DNA of 5,024 bases from Pseudonocardia mahuensis (GCF_018531475.1 NZ_JAHDTG010000161.1:1-5024), one strand, 5' to 3'. Numbered from the stretch's first letter, positions 1-4,889 are shown. The notes: generated by a model from the letters alone, not told the origin. Program-made: numbers and translations.

Positions 1-1
1 C

Positions 2-345
2 CGCTGGCGGGCGCTGCGACGCATCACCGCCAGCCCCCGCCGAATCGGCAGCTACGTCAAGGCCGCGCTCGTTCTGACTCTTCTCGAACAGCCCCAACTA
101 CGGCCTTCTTGCTGAGATCACCTCACTGCAGCAGCTGTGGCTCGATCATCTCCTCGCCCTCCAGCTCCGGGCGTCACCGGACGACGGTTGGGACGAGAGC
201 ACCTTCGTGTTCCTCTCCCCGCCGGGAACGTCGACTGCACCGCGGCGGCACGCCGCTACGGCTACTGCCTGACCGACTCGACGACGTTCGACGCCCGCAC
301 CCTCGACGAACTCGTCCAGGCCATCCGGCTCGTTGGAGATCGTCG
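2..345 (+). pseudogene. C-terminal remnant of a PGN_0703-like (PD-(D/E)XK-type) nuclease, two frameshifts
   Basis: Three reading-frame segments join into one protein-like sequence. About 2-76 reads RWRALRRITASPRRIGSYVK and onward to ALVL. About 78-223 reads LFSNSPNYGLLAEITSLQQL, then WLDHLLALQLR and a DESTFVFLSP strand. About 224-340 reads AGNVDCTAAARRYGYCLTD, then TFDARTLDELVQAIRLVGD. A +1 shift near 77 and a -1 shift in the C/G run near 220-226 reconcile them. The order QQLW-DHLLA, FVFLxPxGN, CxxAxxxYxxCL, TLxExVxAI matches, from memory, the C-terminal half of actinobacterial PGN_0703-type putative restriction nucleases. The N-terminal catalytic part lies off the window or is missing, and the usual last residues after AIRxxxD are lost where the opposite-strand vapC remnant begins. 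The first segment (2-76) is the least certain part. No product is expected. Confidence 0.6.
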
Positions 346-690
346 AGAGGGAGCTGGGCCCAGGCGGTGTCGGCGGCGACCGCGGCACACCCCACGCGCT
401 CGGCGAGGGCCAGACAGCACCGGTCCCCGAGCGACAGGCCTGCGGGACGGCCGCGGTCCCAGAGCCGGGCGGCGGTTGGCCGCGTCAGCGGCGGTGAGCG
501 GCTCGACCCGTGGACCTCGAGCACGCCCAGCTGGCGGGTGGCCCGGTCGGCGTCGACGCCGTGCTGGTGCAGCTTCTGTCAGGTCTCCGACCAGTTCGCC
601 GCAGATTTCACCGCGGCGCCGAGCAGCGTGTCGACCACCGCGGCGCCGGGCTCGCTGCGCAGCCAGGCCAGTACGAGACATAGACCTGGG
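342..690 (-). pseudogene. vapC: Degenerate VapC toxin (PIN domain), no antitoxin
   Basis: Reading down from 671 gives LAWLRSEPGAAVVDTLLGAA, then VKSAANWSET, a TGA stop at 579-581, and QKLHQHGVDADRATRQLG in the same frame. The frame then shifts near 507 to VEPLTAADAA and back near 475 to TAARLWDRGRPAGLSLGDR, ending near 345 with a ADTAW motif. This is the order of a VapC PIN domain, a Mg-dependent RNase that cleaves tRNA or rRNA. Three of the four acidic positions are recognisable: the Glu of NWSET, the Asp of LGDR and the Asp of ADTAW. The first Asp, in the usual N-terminal LDxSA segment, is missing because similarity stops just before LAW. No VapB-like antitoxin is visible upstream on this strand; the space is occupied by the higBA promoter and higB. 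The nonsense codon, truncation and two compensating shifts make this a dead gene. Confidence 0.75.
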
Positions 691-714
691 CCTATACAGG
701 TTGTAGGCTATATT
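681..714 (+). promoter_or_regulatory. Putative higBA promoter, nearly leaderless
   Basis: TAGACC (681-686) stands 17 bp before TAGGCT (704-709), a plausible -35/-10 pair. An overlapping TATATT (709-714) is a 5/6 match to TATAAT and would place the transcription start at about 720-721, exactly on the GTG of higB. No good Shine-Dalgarno sequence precedes that GTG, which fits leaderless translation, common in actinobacteria. The local sequence is more AT-rich than its surroundings. The promoter is inferred from motifs only. Confidence 0.5.
684..701. promoter_or_regulatory. Inverted repeat in the higBA promoter, candidate HigA operator
   Basis: ACCTG (684-688) and CAGGT (697-701) form a perfect 5-bp inverted repeat between the proposed -35 and -10. 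A CCTA (691-694)/TAGG (704-707) pair overlaps it, and CTATA occurs twice exactly 16 bp apart (692-696 and 708-712). HigA antitoxins repress their own promoter by binding such repeats. That this one is the operator is inference from position. Confidence 0.4.
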
Positions 715-720
715 CTGCTG

Positions 721-1077
721 GTGGCATGGGAGATAGTGCTGCTCGACGAGGTCGAGACGTGGCTACTGGAAGTCGACGACGGAACGTACGACCTGGTCGC
801 TGCGGCTATCGACAAGCTGGAGCAGGACGGACCCACGCTAGGACGACCCTTGGTCGACAAGATCAAGGGATCAACGCTTCACAACCTGAAAGAGCTTCGG
901 CCCGGATCAGCAGGAACGTCGGAGGTGCGGATCTTGTTCATCTTCGATCCAGCCCGGCGGGCTGTGCTGTTGGTAGCGGGAGACAAGTCCGGGCGCTGGC
1001 AGGACTGGTACGACGAAGCCGTACCGGTCGCAGAGAAGCGATACGAACGCTGGATGGAGGGCGAGGGCGATGAGTAG
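721..1077 (+). CDS. higB: HigB-family toxin (RelE/Gp49-like mRNA interferase)
   Basis: 118 aa, starting at GTG. This family cleaves mRNA, usually at the ribosome, and is neutralised by HigA. The sequence has the features of the Gp49-like HigB fold: an N-terminal strand (AWEIVLLDEVETWL), a helix near 24-37, GPTLGRPLVDKIKGS (37-51), the conserved NLKELRPG core (55-62), a strand with an Arg (SEVRILFIFDP, 67-77), AVLLVAGDKSG (81-91) and a C-terminal helix with WYDEAVPVAEKRY. It is a normal length for the family. In-frame starts further upstream were rejected because that sequence lies over the vapC remnant and looks non-coding. It overlaps higA by 8 nt (ATGAGTAG), so the two are translationally coupled. 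The toxin-first order is typical of higBA. The pair resembles the mycobacterial Rv2022c/Rv2021c type as I recall it. It appears intact. Confidence 0.9.
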   Translation: MAWEIVLLDEVETWLLEVDDGTYDLVAAAIDKLEQDGPTLGRPLVDKIKGSTLHNLKELRPGSAGTSEVRILFIFDPARRAVLLVAGDKSGRWQDWYDEAVPVAEKRYERWMEGEGDE

Positions 1078-1375
1078 TAACTGGCGCGAGGTTCGGGCAA
1101 AGCGGCCGCCGCGAGAGGACCGCGTGGCCCTTCACCGTGCACACCTTGACGAAGTCGTCCGTGCACACCAGCTCCGCGAGATCCGAGCCGAGCAGGGTGT
1201 GACTCAGCGCGAGCTCGCCCAGCGGATGCATGTCAGCCAGCCGTCTGTCTCCGCAATTGAACGCGGCGAGCTGACGAAGGCTGGTCTCGGCACCATCCGC
1301 GCGTACGTGGAGGCTCTAGGCGGCACTGTCGATGTGGTGGCCAACTTCGGAGACCAACGCGTCGTCCTCGGGTAA
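1070..1375 (+). CDS. higA: HigA-family antitoxin, XRE helix-turn-helix
   Basis: 101 aa. It binds and inactivates HigB and probably represses the operon. The N-terminal 30 residues are charged and helical and likely contribute to toxin contact. Residues about 34-88 form an XRE/Cro-type domain: LREIRAEQGVTQRELAQRM, then VSQPSVSAIERGE as recognition helix, then LGTIRAYVEALGG, ending in VDVVANFGDQRVVLG. The start ATG overlaps the end of higB and has GGAGGG (1056-1061) 8 nt upstream, inside the toxin gene. A ribosome binding site for the antitoxin besides a leaderless toxin start could favour antitoxin production; this last point is inference. No truncation or missing residue was seen. Confidence 0.92.
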   Translation: MSSNWREVRAKRPPREDRVALHRAHLDEVVRAHQLREIRAEQGVTQRELAQRMHVSQPSVSAIERGELTKAGLGTIRAYVEALGGTVDVVANFGDQRVVLG

Positions 1376-1380
1376 GACGC

Positions 1381-1636
1381 CTCAGATCGCCGTACACGGT
1401 CGTGGACGGAGTCCCGCACACCAGGCTGACCGGGCACAAGGTGAACACCGGCCAGATGGTGCTGCCGCCGCCCGACCCACGGTTCTCGACGACAGGCCGA
1501 CCAACAGAGCCGCCACGACGAGCAGCTAACCGAGCTGCGCGACCAACTCGCCGACCTGCGCGGATGGCCGCCGCCGGCGCCCGCCGCGCCGGCGGCGGCC
1601 CCGAGCCGGACGCGTAGCCCGCGCAAGCAGCCCTAG
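1381..1636 (+). pseudogene. Frameshifted C-terminal fragment of an unrecognised protein
   Basis: Frame 1 from about 1387 reads SPYTVVDGVPHTRLTGHKVN, then TGQMVLPPPDPRFST (ending about 1491). The neighbouring frame then continues QADQQSRHDEQLTELRDQLA, followed by DLRGWPPP, an Ala/Pro-rich stretch, and a basic tail SRTRSPRKQP ending in TAG at 1634-1636. One extra base near 1490 joins the two parts. The second part looks like a real protein end: a short amphipathic coiled-coil helix, then a disordered Pro/Ala tail with a basic tip. No start codon with a ribosome binding site precedes it, so the N-terminus is missing. I do not recognise the family. Chance coding appearance in GC-rich DNA cannot be excluded for the first part. 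Confidence 0.4.
1566..1600. repeat. Perfect 15-bp inverted repeat (GC-only hairpin)
   Basis: GGCCGCCGCCGGCGC (1566-1580) is followed by a 5-nt spacer CCGCC and the exact reverse complement (1586-1600). The arms contain only G and C, so the RNA hairpin would be extremely stable. No U-run follows on either strand, so it is not a classical intrinsic terminator, although it could still end higBA transcripts 190 nt past higA. It also encodes the Pro/Ala-rich part of the fragment at 1381-1636, so low-complexity coding bias may explain part of it. Confidence 0.75.
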
Positions 1637-1825
1637 CGCCCGATCGCGCGAGCGCCCCCGACGCCATGAGCAGGTAACTGGCCCTGTGCACCGCCCGCGA
1701 GCGCGGATCCCCTTCCACCACGCGGCCGTCGGCCCTGCGATTTTCGACATTCCCGACCGGGACGAAGTCGTCATTTGGCAAGAGCTGCAGGCGGCCCGGC
1801 GCCGCAGCGTGGGTCCCCGTCGCCG
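1637..1825. other. Stretch without a recognisable gene
   Basis: Open frames exist on both strands. A + frame from GTG 1686 includes FDIPDRDEVVIWQELQAARR, and a - frame over the same bases includes DDFVPVGNVENRRADGRVVE. Neither has a ribosome binding site or a family I recognise. The sequence around 1738-1790 is less GC-rich than its surroundings, which may mark a gene remnant or a regulatory segment. Confidence 0.3.
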
Positions 1826-2101
1826 TCATGCGCCGGCTTTCGGACGGGGGTCCATCGCGGCGCGGAGCGCGGCGGCGAGGCCACGGACGGCGCGCCGCAC
1901 GCCGATGGGCAGGGGTCGGCCGGCGGCGAGTTCGATCGCCGAGTTGTGCAGCACGTGCGCGATCTGCCCGGCGACGGTCGGGTCGGTGATGAGTTCGGGA
2001 TGGTGGGCGAGCAGCTCGGCGATGGTGTGGAACGCACGGGCCTCGGCGGCCTCGCGGTCCCCGACAGGCCGGTCCCGGTCGTAGCGGCTGTTGCTCCCCA
2101 T
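1826..2101 (-). CDS. Small hypothetical protein, 91 aa
   Basis: I do not recognise a family. The protein starts with a polar, Arg/Asp-rich segment (RYDRDRPVGDREAAEARAF) and is then almost entirely helical: HTIAELLAHHPELI, DPTVAGQIAHVLHNSAIELA, and VRRAVRGLAAALRAAMD near the end. There is no signal peptide or membrane segment, so it is probably cytoplasmic. The ATG is supported by GGGAG 8 nt upstream on this strand. The codon pattern is typical of GC-rich coding DNA and the opposite-strand frames look like shadows. The long upstream region contains a LexA-type box about 150 bp away, with a weak -35/-10 pair (GGAACA overlapping the box, TACCGT at 2234-2239). SOS control of this gene is therefore possible but is inference. 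Confidence 0.65.
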   Translation of the reverse strand: MGSNSRYDRDRPVGDREAAEARAFHTIAELLAHHPELITDPTVAGQIAHVLHNSAIELAAGRPLPIGVRRAVRGLAAALRAAMDPRPKAGA

Positions 2102-2233
2102 GGCCCCTGCTCCCAGTGCCTACCCAATTCCGACCAGCCGGCAGGTCTGCTGCAGCCGGCGGTCGGTGCCAGGTCTGCCGACGATCGGGGCGGCCGGGCT
2201 GCTTCCCCCAACCCGGCCGCCGCGACGTCGAAG

Positions 2234-2262
2234 ACGGTAGCACTGAATCGAACATATGTTCC
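2234..2262 (-). promoter_or_regulatory. Weak candidate promoter overlapping the SOS box
   Basis: Reading the - strand, GGAACA (2262-2257) and TACCGT (2239-2234) are separated by 17 bp. The -10 fits TANNNT, and the -35 matches only the ACA half of TTGACA. The -35 lies inside the LexA-like palindrome, as expected for a LexA-repressed promoter. It would give a leader of about 125 nt ahead of the 91-aa gene. Confidence 0.25.
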
Positions 2263-2263
2263 C
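2248..2263. promoter_or_regulatory. LexA/SOS box-like palindrome
   Basis: The sequence is TCGAACATATGTTCCC. It matches the mycobacterial-type SOS box TCGAAC-N4-GTTCGA at all positions except the last two. The inner GAACATATGTTC (2250-2261) is a perfect 12-bp palindrome. It lies in the intergenic region between a - gene starting at 2101 and a + gene starting at 2381, so it could serve either or both. In actinobacteria such sites bind the SOS repressor LexA. Binding here is inferred from sequence alone. Confidence 0.6.
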
Positions 2264-2270
2264 TTGGGTG

Positions 2271-2281
2271 GGAGGAGGGGG
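2271..2281 (+). promoter_or_regulatory. Purine-rich Shine-Dalgarno-like run without a clear start
   Basis: GGAGGAGGGGG is a strong anti-16S match, but no ATG or GTG lies 5-10 nt downstream. The nearest start in the frame of the 55-aa gene is a TTG at 2297, 15 nt away, which is too far for normal use. It may be a coincidence of base composition or a relic of a lost start. Confidence 0.25.
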
Positions 2282-2380
2282 ACATCGAGAGACGAGTTGG
2301 CCAGGCAGCGTGATCCGCGGCGGCACCCGAATTATCGGATCAGTCGGGACGTGGGAGCAGACGTGGCCGAGGACGAGCAG

Positions 2381-2548
2381 ATGGGAGAGCCGCAGACCGT
2401 GCGGGACCGGGTGATCGCGATGGGTCTCAACCTGGAGCGGTTCGACGAGATGCTCGCCGCGGGTCGCATCTGGGTGGACGCTGAGCCGGTGACCGACCCG
2501 CGGCATCCGGCGCCGTGGCCGACATCGATCCTCTACGGCCCCAGTTGA
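2381..2548 (+). CDS. Small hypothetical protein, 55 aa, S4-like motif
   Basis: ATG start with GAGGA 7 nt upstream. In-frame GTGs at 2363 (GGGAG 5 nt upstream) and 2351 are alternatives adding 6 or 10 residues. After a short helix (QTVRDRVIAMGLNLERFDEM) comes LAAGRIWVDAEPVTDP, which resembles the turn-strand of S4 RNA-binding domains (LxxGxVxVNGxxV), and then a Pro/Trp segment HPAPWPTSILYGP. At 55 aa it is about the size of a minimal S4 motif but lacks the usual basic residues, so RNA binding is only a suggestion. It stands alone, with a LexA-like box about 118 bp upstream and a GC hairpin directly at its stop codon. The frame remains open far upstream, but that part looks non-coding. Confidence 0.6.
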   Translation: MGEPQTVRDRVIAMGLNLERFDEMLAAGRIWVDAEPVTDPRHPAPWPTSILYGPS

Positions 2549-2562
2549 GGGGGGAACCCCCC
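2549..2562 (+). terminator. Hairpin directly after the stop codon of the 55-aa gene
   Basis: GGGGGG-AA-CCCCCC is a perfect inverted repeat beginning at the base after TGA. A realistic loop of four bases leaves a 5-bp all-GC stem. There is no U-run, as is common for actinobacterial terminators. The symmetry means it could act on both strands. Confidence 0.45.
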
Positions 2563-2593
2563 GCCCAGGTCGGTGCCGGCTGGCGGGGGAGGC

Positions 2594-2740
2594 TCAGACG
2601 CCATCACTTCCGGGCGCGGCAGCCGGCGGGGAGGCGCCGTCGGGCAGGCCCTGGTCGCCGGGGACGGGCCACGTAGCGCAGCTCGCGGCCGTAGCGGTCG
2701 GCGAACTGGCTGATGATCGGGGCGATTCTCTCGCGTACGG
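2594..2740 (-). pseudogene. Frameshifted C-terminal fragment of an unrecognised protein
   Basis: On the - strand from about 2738 one frame reads VRERIAPIISQFADRYGREL, then RYVARP. The adjacent frame continues from about 2670 as VPGDQGLPDGASPPAAAPGS, then DGV and TGA at 2594-2596. Joining them by one base gives a plausible protein end: an amphipathic helix, a strand and a disordered tail. Without the shift, the first frame stops at 2604-2606. There is no start with a ribosome binding site, and the upstream side runs into the hairpin and the end of the lipoprotein gene. The family is not recognised. Confidence 0.35.
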
Positions 2741-2757
2741 GACCCCTGACGGGGGTC
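2741..2757 (-). terminator. Hairpin downstream of the lipoprotein gene
   Basis: GACCCC and GGGGTC (6-bp perfect arms) flank a 5-nt loop about 20 nt after the stop codon of the lipoprotein gene. There is no U-run. Its position fits a transcription terminator. Confidence 0.45.
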
Positions 2758-2777
2758 TCTGAACAGCGCGCGGCCGA

Positions 2778-3590
2778 TCAGTAGGTGGGCGCAACCACCT
2801 GCACACCGAACTGGTGCTCAAGGTTGTCCACGTCCGATGCCTTGCCGGTGACGTAGCCGGTGACGGGGATCGGCTTGCCCGGCACGAGCCCGTTGGAACT
2901 GTTGTTTCGGCTCAGGTTGCCGGCAAGGACGGTCTTGCCGTTCTCGGTGAAGGCGATCGAAACACGGTTGATCTTCAGTTGCATGTCGATGTTCGTCTCG
3001 CCGTCGTAGACGAGATCCGCGTTGACCTCGCAGCCAACGATGCTGCCATTGCAGCTGGGCGTGGTCACGTTGCTCAGCTTCCAGCTGGGCGGGTCAGGCA
3101 GCGCCATCTGCCCGGCCTCGTTGGAGTAGAAGGAGACCGTGGCCGCGTCCGGTGGCGTGTCACGCACACCGTTCGGCCTGTTCACGACCAGGAGCTGCTG
3201 GTGCGGAGCGAGGACGACCTTGTCGTTCCCATCGGTGGTGTCGAGTGTCTTGCCGCCGCCGGTGACGGTCACCCGGTACGGGCTGACCATCGGGAAGTCG
3301 CTCGGGTTGACGACGGTGAAGGTCACTGCCGTGTCGTACCCGGTTGCGTTTGGCAAGCCGTACGGCAGCGCGGTGACGCTGACGTCGCCCACGAGCTCGG
3401 CGACATCTGGCTGCTGGGTCGGGATGGCGTCCGACGTCGTCGGCGCAGGGGCCGACTGGGCCGGAGTTCCCGTTTGGGGTTGAGCGCTGCAGGCGAGAGC
3501 CGTCATGGCTACTGCGAGGAGTCCGACTGCGATCCTGGTGCGAGCGCCAGCGGCCTTTCTCAGGGCAACCGAACGTCCACGTCTCGGCAT
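2778..3590 (-). CDS. Secreted lipoprotein of unknown function, 270 aa
   Basis: The N-terminus is a lipoprotein signal peptide: basic residues (RRGRSVALRKAAGARTR, 3-19), a hydrophobic core (IAVGLLAVAMTALA, 20-33) and Cys34 as lipidation site. The lipobox TALAC is acceptable but has Ala at -3 and Leu at -2 instead of the usual order. Residues 35-60 are a Ser/Thr/Pro/Ala/Gln-rich linker, typical of proteins tethered to the outer face of the membrane. The rest is rich in beta strands, for example TAVTFTVVNPSDFPM (88-101), YRVTVTGGGKTLD (105-117), KVVLAPHQQLLVVN (124-137) and VSIAFTENGKTVLAGNL (210-226), suggesting one or two immunoglobulin-like domains. Cys180 and Cys187 are close enough for a disulfide. 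No catalytic motif was seen. The ATG has only a weak G-rich ribosome binding site (GGGGGTGG). It appears to be a single-gene unit with a hairpin behind it. Confidence 0.88.
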   Translation of the reverse strand: MPRRGRSVALRKAAGARTRIAVGLLAVAMTALACSAQPQTGTPAQSAPAPTTSDAIPTQQPDVAELVGDVSVTALPYGLPNATGYDTAVTFTVVNPSDFPMVSPYRVTVTGGGKTLDTTDGNDKVVLAPHQQLLVVNRPNGVRDTPPDAATVSFYSNEAGQMALPDPPSWKLSNVTTPSCNGSIVGCEVNADLVYDGETNIDMQLKINRVSIAFTENGKTVLAGNLSRNNSSNGLVPGKPIPVTGYVTGKASDVDNLEHQFGVQVVAPTY

Positions 3591-3809
3591 AGCGCTGCCA
3601 CCCCCGGTCCGACTCTGCAGATCCGCGAATCGTCACACGCGGTTGATCGCCGGGTTTCGAGATGAGGTGGATTACCCCCCGACGGGGGACCTCGTCGCTA
3701 ACACGCGTCTTCGGTCACCGACGCTGCATCTGCCGGCAGTCGCCGTGCAGGAGGCCCGCGAGGCCGGCCGGGCCGGGTGGGGCGGGCGGGTTGGTTCCGG
3801 AGGTTGGAG
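3591..3809. other. Intergenic region upstream of the lipoprotein gene
   Basis: It holds the leader of the lipoprotein gene and two GC hairpins. CCCCC-GAC-GGGGG is at 3676-3688. GGCCCG/CGGGCC is at 3753-3758 and 3769-3774. No convincing -35/-10 pair and no coding sequence were identified. Confidence 0.4.
3753..3774 (-). terminator. Candidate terminator of the DUF1508 gene
   Basis: GGCCCG (3753-3758) pairs with CGGGCC (3769-3774) across a 10-nt loop, 36 nt past the stop of the upstream gene on this strand. There is no U-run and the surroundings are very GC-rich, so chance pairing is possible. Confidence 0.3.
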
Positions 3810-3992
3810 TCAGGAGGCGGTTTCCTCGATGGGGGCGCCGTCGGCGGCCCGCTGCACCGACTCGCAGCCGTTCCGCGCCGCAGCCTTGGTCTCGTAGGCC
3901 TCGCCGGTCGCGACGACATGGTCGTTGCTGGCCTTGAGCCAGAAGCGGTACTTCCCCGCCCGGTCCTGGTACACCTCGAACTTCCCCGCCAT
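3810..3992 (-). CDS. YegP-like DUF1508 family protein, 60 aa
   Basis: A single DUF1508 repeat: GKFEVYQDRAGKYRFWLKAS (3-22), NDHVVATGEAY (23-33) and the motif KAAARNGCESVQ (36-47), which corresponds to the family's S/TKxxxxNGIxSV signature. The fold is a small beta-beta-beta-alpha unit. YegP has two such units, and single-unit versions like this are expected to pair up. The biochemical role of the family is not established. The ATG is chosen because GGAGG (3998-4002) stands 5 nt upstream; a GTG at 4002-4004 would add four residues but overlaps that site. The last residues (DGAPIEETAS) are a short polar tail. It lies between the HTH gene (168 bp upstream) and the lipoprotein gene on the same strand, with no sign of coupling to either. 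Confidence 0.92.
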   Translation of the reverse strand: MAGKFEVYQDRAGKYRFWLKASNDHVVATGEAYETKAAARNGCESVQRAADGAPIEETAS

Positions 3993-4004
3993 TCCAACCT
4001 CCAC

Positions 4005-4160
4005 ACCGTGATGATCAATTGCGGGCCGACGGTGGCCGCTCCCGCCAGGATCAGGCCGCTCCGAGCCACGATCGGATGGCGTGCGCCAACCGCCGGAACG
4101 TCTGACTCTGCACGGAGGCCGCAGCTCTGCCAGTGGCGTGGCGACAGTGCCGCAGTCGTC
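4005..4160. other. Intergenic region between the HTH gene and the DUF1508 gene
   Basis: No gene is convincing here. CCTA-GT-TAGG (4160-4169) is a small palindrome at the stop of the HTH gene. TGATCA (4012-4017) lies near the start of the DUF1508 gene in slightly more AT-rich DNA and may be part of its promoter, but no clear -35/-10 pair was found. Confidence 0.35.
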
Positions 4161-4889
4161 CTAGTTAGGGGTGGCCTGGCCGCGCAGCTGCGCGGCATAG
4201 GCACGGGCCTTGGCCGCCGCAGCGGCGTGCTCCCCGGCCTCGCCCGGGCCGGCGGACGCGGCGAGGGCTTCCTCGAGCTCGGCCTCCCGCTCCGCGAGCG
4301 GGGCCAGCATCGCCGGCAGTGGGGCGCCCTCGTAGGAGGCCCACAGCTGGCGGCGCACCCCATCGAGGTGTAGCAGCTCGCGCAGGGGGTTCATCCGCTC
4401 CAGTGCGTCGCTGACCGGATGCTCGCCGGCGACCGGATCGCCGGGCTCGCGGTGGCGCACCGCCCACTCATCCAGTCGCCGCGCCACCTGCTCCGGCGGG
4501 TCGGCGAGCACCTCGGGCAACGCTTCGTCGTCGACCCTGCCCCGGACCGCGGCCCGCTCCATCTGCTCGTTCCACCGCTGCGTCACCGGCTGCCAGCGCT
4601 TGTGCGCCGACGACCGGGTGACGCCGAGGACCGCGCCGATCTCCTCCCAGGTCGTGCCGTCCTCCCGTTCCACCACCACCGCGGCCGCCAGGACCTGCTC
4701 GGCGAGCTCGGCGATCCGCAGCGCATCGGCCAGCAATGCCCCGTCGTACCCACCCCGCCTCGCCCCGGTGGGCACCAGCCCGCGGGCGAAGTCAGAGGCC
4801 TCCCGCGCGACGGATCCGAGCGCGAGATGCGCCAGAGACAGCGAGGTGTATGGGGCGCCGGCCACCGGATCTGGCCACAGATCACTCAT
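4161..4889 (-). CDS. HTH-containing protein with sigma-region-4-like motif, 242 aa
   Basis: Residues 1-75 are mostly helical (SLSLAHLALGSVAREASDFA, then ALLADALRIAELAEQVLAAA). Residues 78-99 form a clear helix-turn-helix, GTTWEEIGAVLGVTRSSAHK followed by RW, like region 4 of sigma factors or other DNA-binding helices: T-W-x-x-I-x-x-x-L-G-V-T-x-x-x-A-x-x-R. Residues 110-185 are acidic and helical, and 195-238 form a long Ala/Glu-rich helix, possibly for self-association. Probably a cytoplasmic DNA-binding regulator; its target is unknown. Proteins of this general layout are common as uncharacterised genes in actinomycetes. The ATG has no good ribosome binding site, but TAGGCT (4896-4901) ends 6 nt before it, indicating a leaderless transcript. 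The stop is TAG at 4161-4163. Start and frame are otherwise unambiguous. Confidence 0.85.
   Translation of the reverse strand: MSDLWPDPVAGAPYTSLSLAHLALGSVAREASDFARGLVPTGARRGGYDGALLADALRIAELAEQVLAAAVVVEREDGTTWEEIGAVLGVTRSSAHKRWQPVTQRWNEQMERAAVRGRVDDEALPEVLADPPEQVARRLDEWAVRHREPGDPVAGEHPVSDALERMNPLRELLHLDGVRRQLWASYEGAPLPAMLAPLAEREAELEEALAASAGPGEAGEHAAAAAKARAYAAQLRGQATPN

Noticed and set aside
2..76. Considered as the end of a transposase
   Set aside because: The reading ALVL followed by LFSNSPNYGLLAEI in the next frame fits better as one continuous nuclease fragment with a one-base insertion.
262..681. 139-aa - frame over the vapC remnant
   Set aside because: Arg/Pro-rich translation typical of a shadow frame. 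Only a short piece (VEPLTAADAA) belongs to the broken vapC.
109..1077. 322-aa + frame from ATG 109 ending at the higB stop
   Set aside because: Only the last 118 codons match the HigB family. The upstream part lies over the nuclease and VapC remnants and has no coding character.
1686..2084. 132-aa + frame with FDIPDRDEVVIWQEL near its start
   Set aside because: The first 40 residues look plausible, but there is no ribosome binding site, and the rest is antisense to the 91-aa gene and compositionally shadow-like.
1233..2285. 350-aa - frame
   Set aside because: Runs antisense through part of higA and over the better-supported 91-aa gene; low-complexity Arg/Pro/Gly translation with no domain.
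2814..3665. 283-aa + frame antisense to the lipoprotein
   Set aside because: The opposite strand has a signal peptide, lipobox and normal protein composition; this frame is its shadow.
3676..3688. CCCCC-GAC-GGGGG as a terminator
   Set aside because: Only 5 bp with a 3-nt loop and no U-run. It is kept as a note in the intergenic entry rather than called.
4005..4130. - frame reading ARSGLILAGAATVGPQLIIT, a possible membrane peptide
   Set aside because: No start codon with a ribosome binding site, and the frame continues antisensibly out of phase through the DUF1508 gene. Too weak to call.
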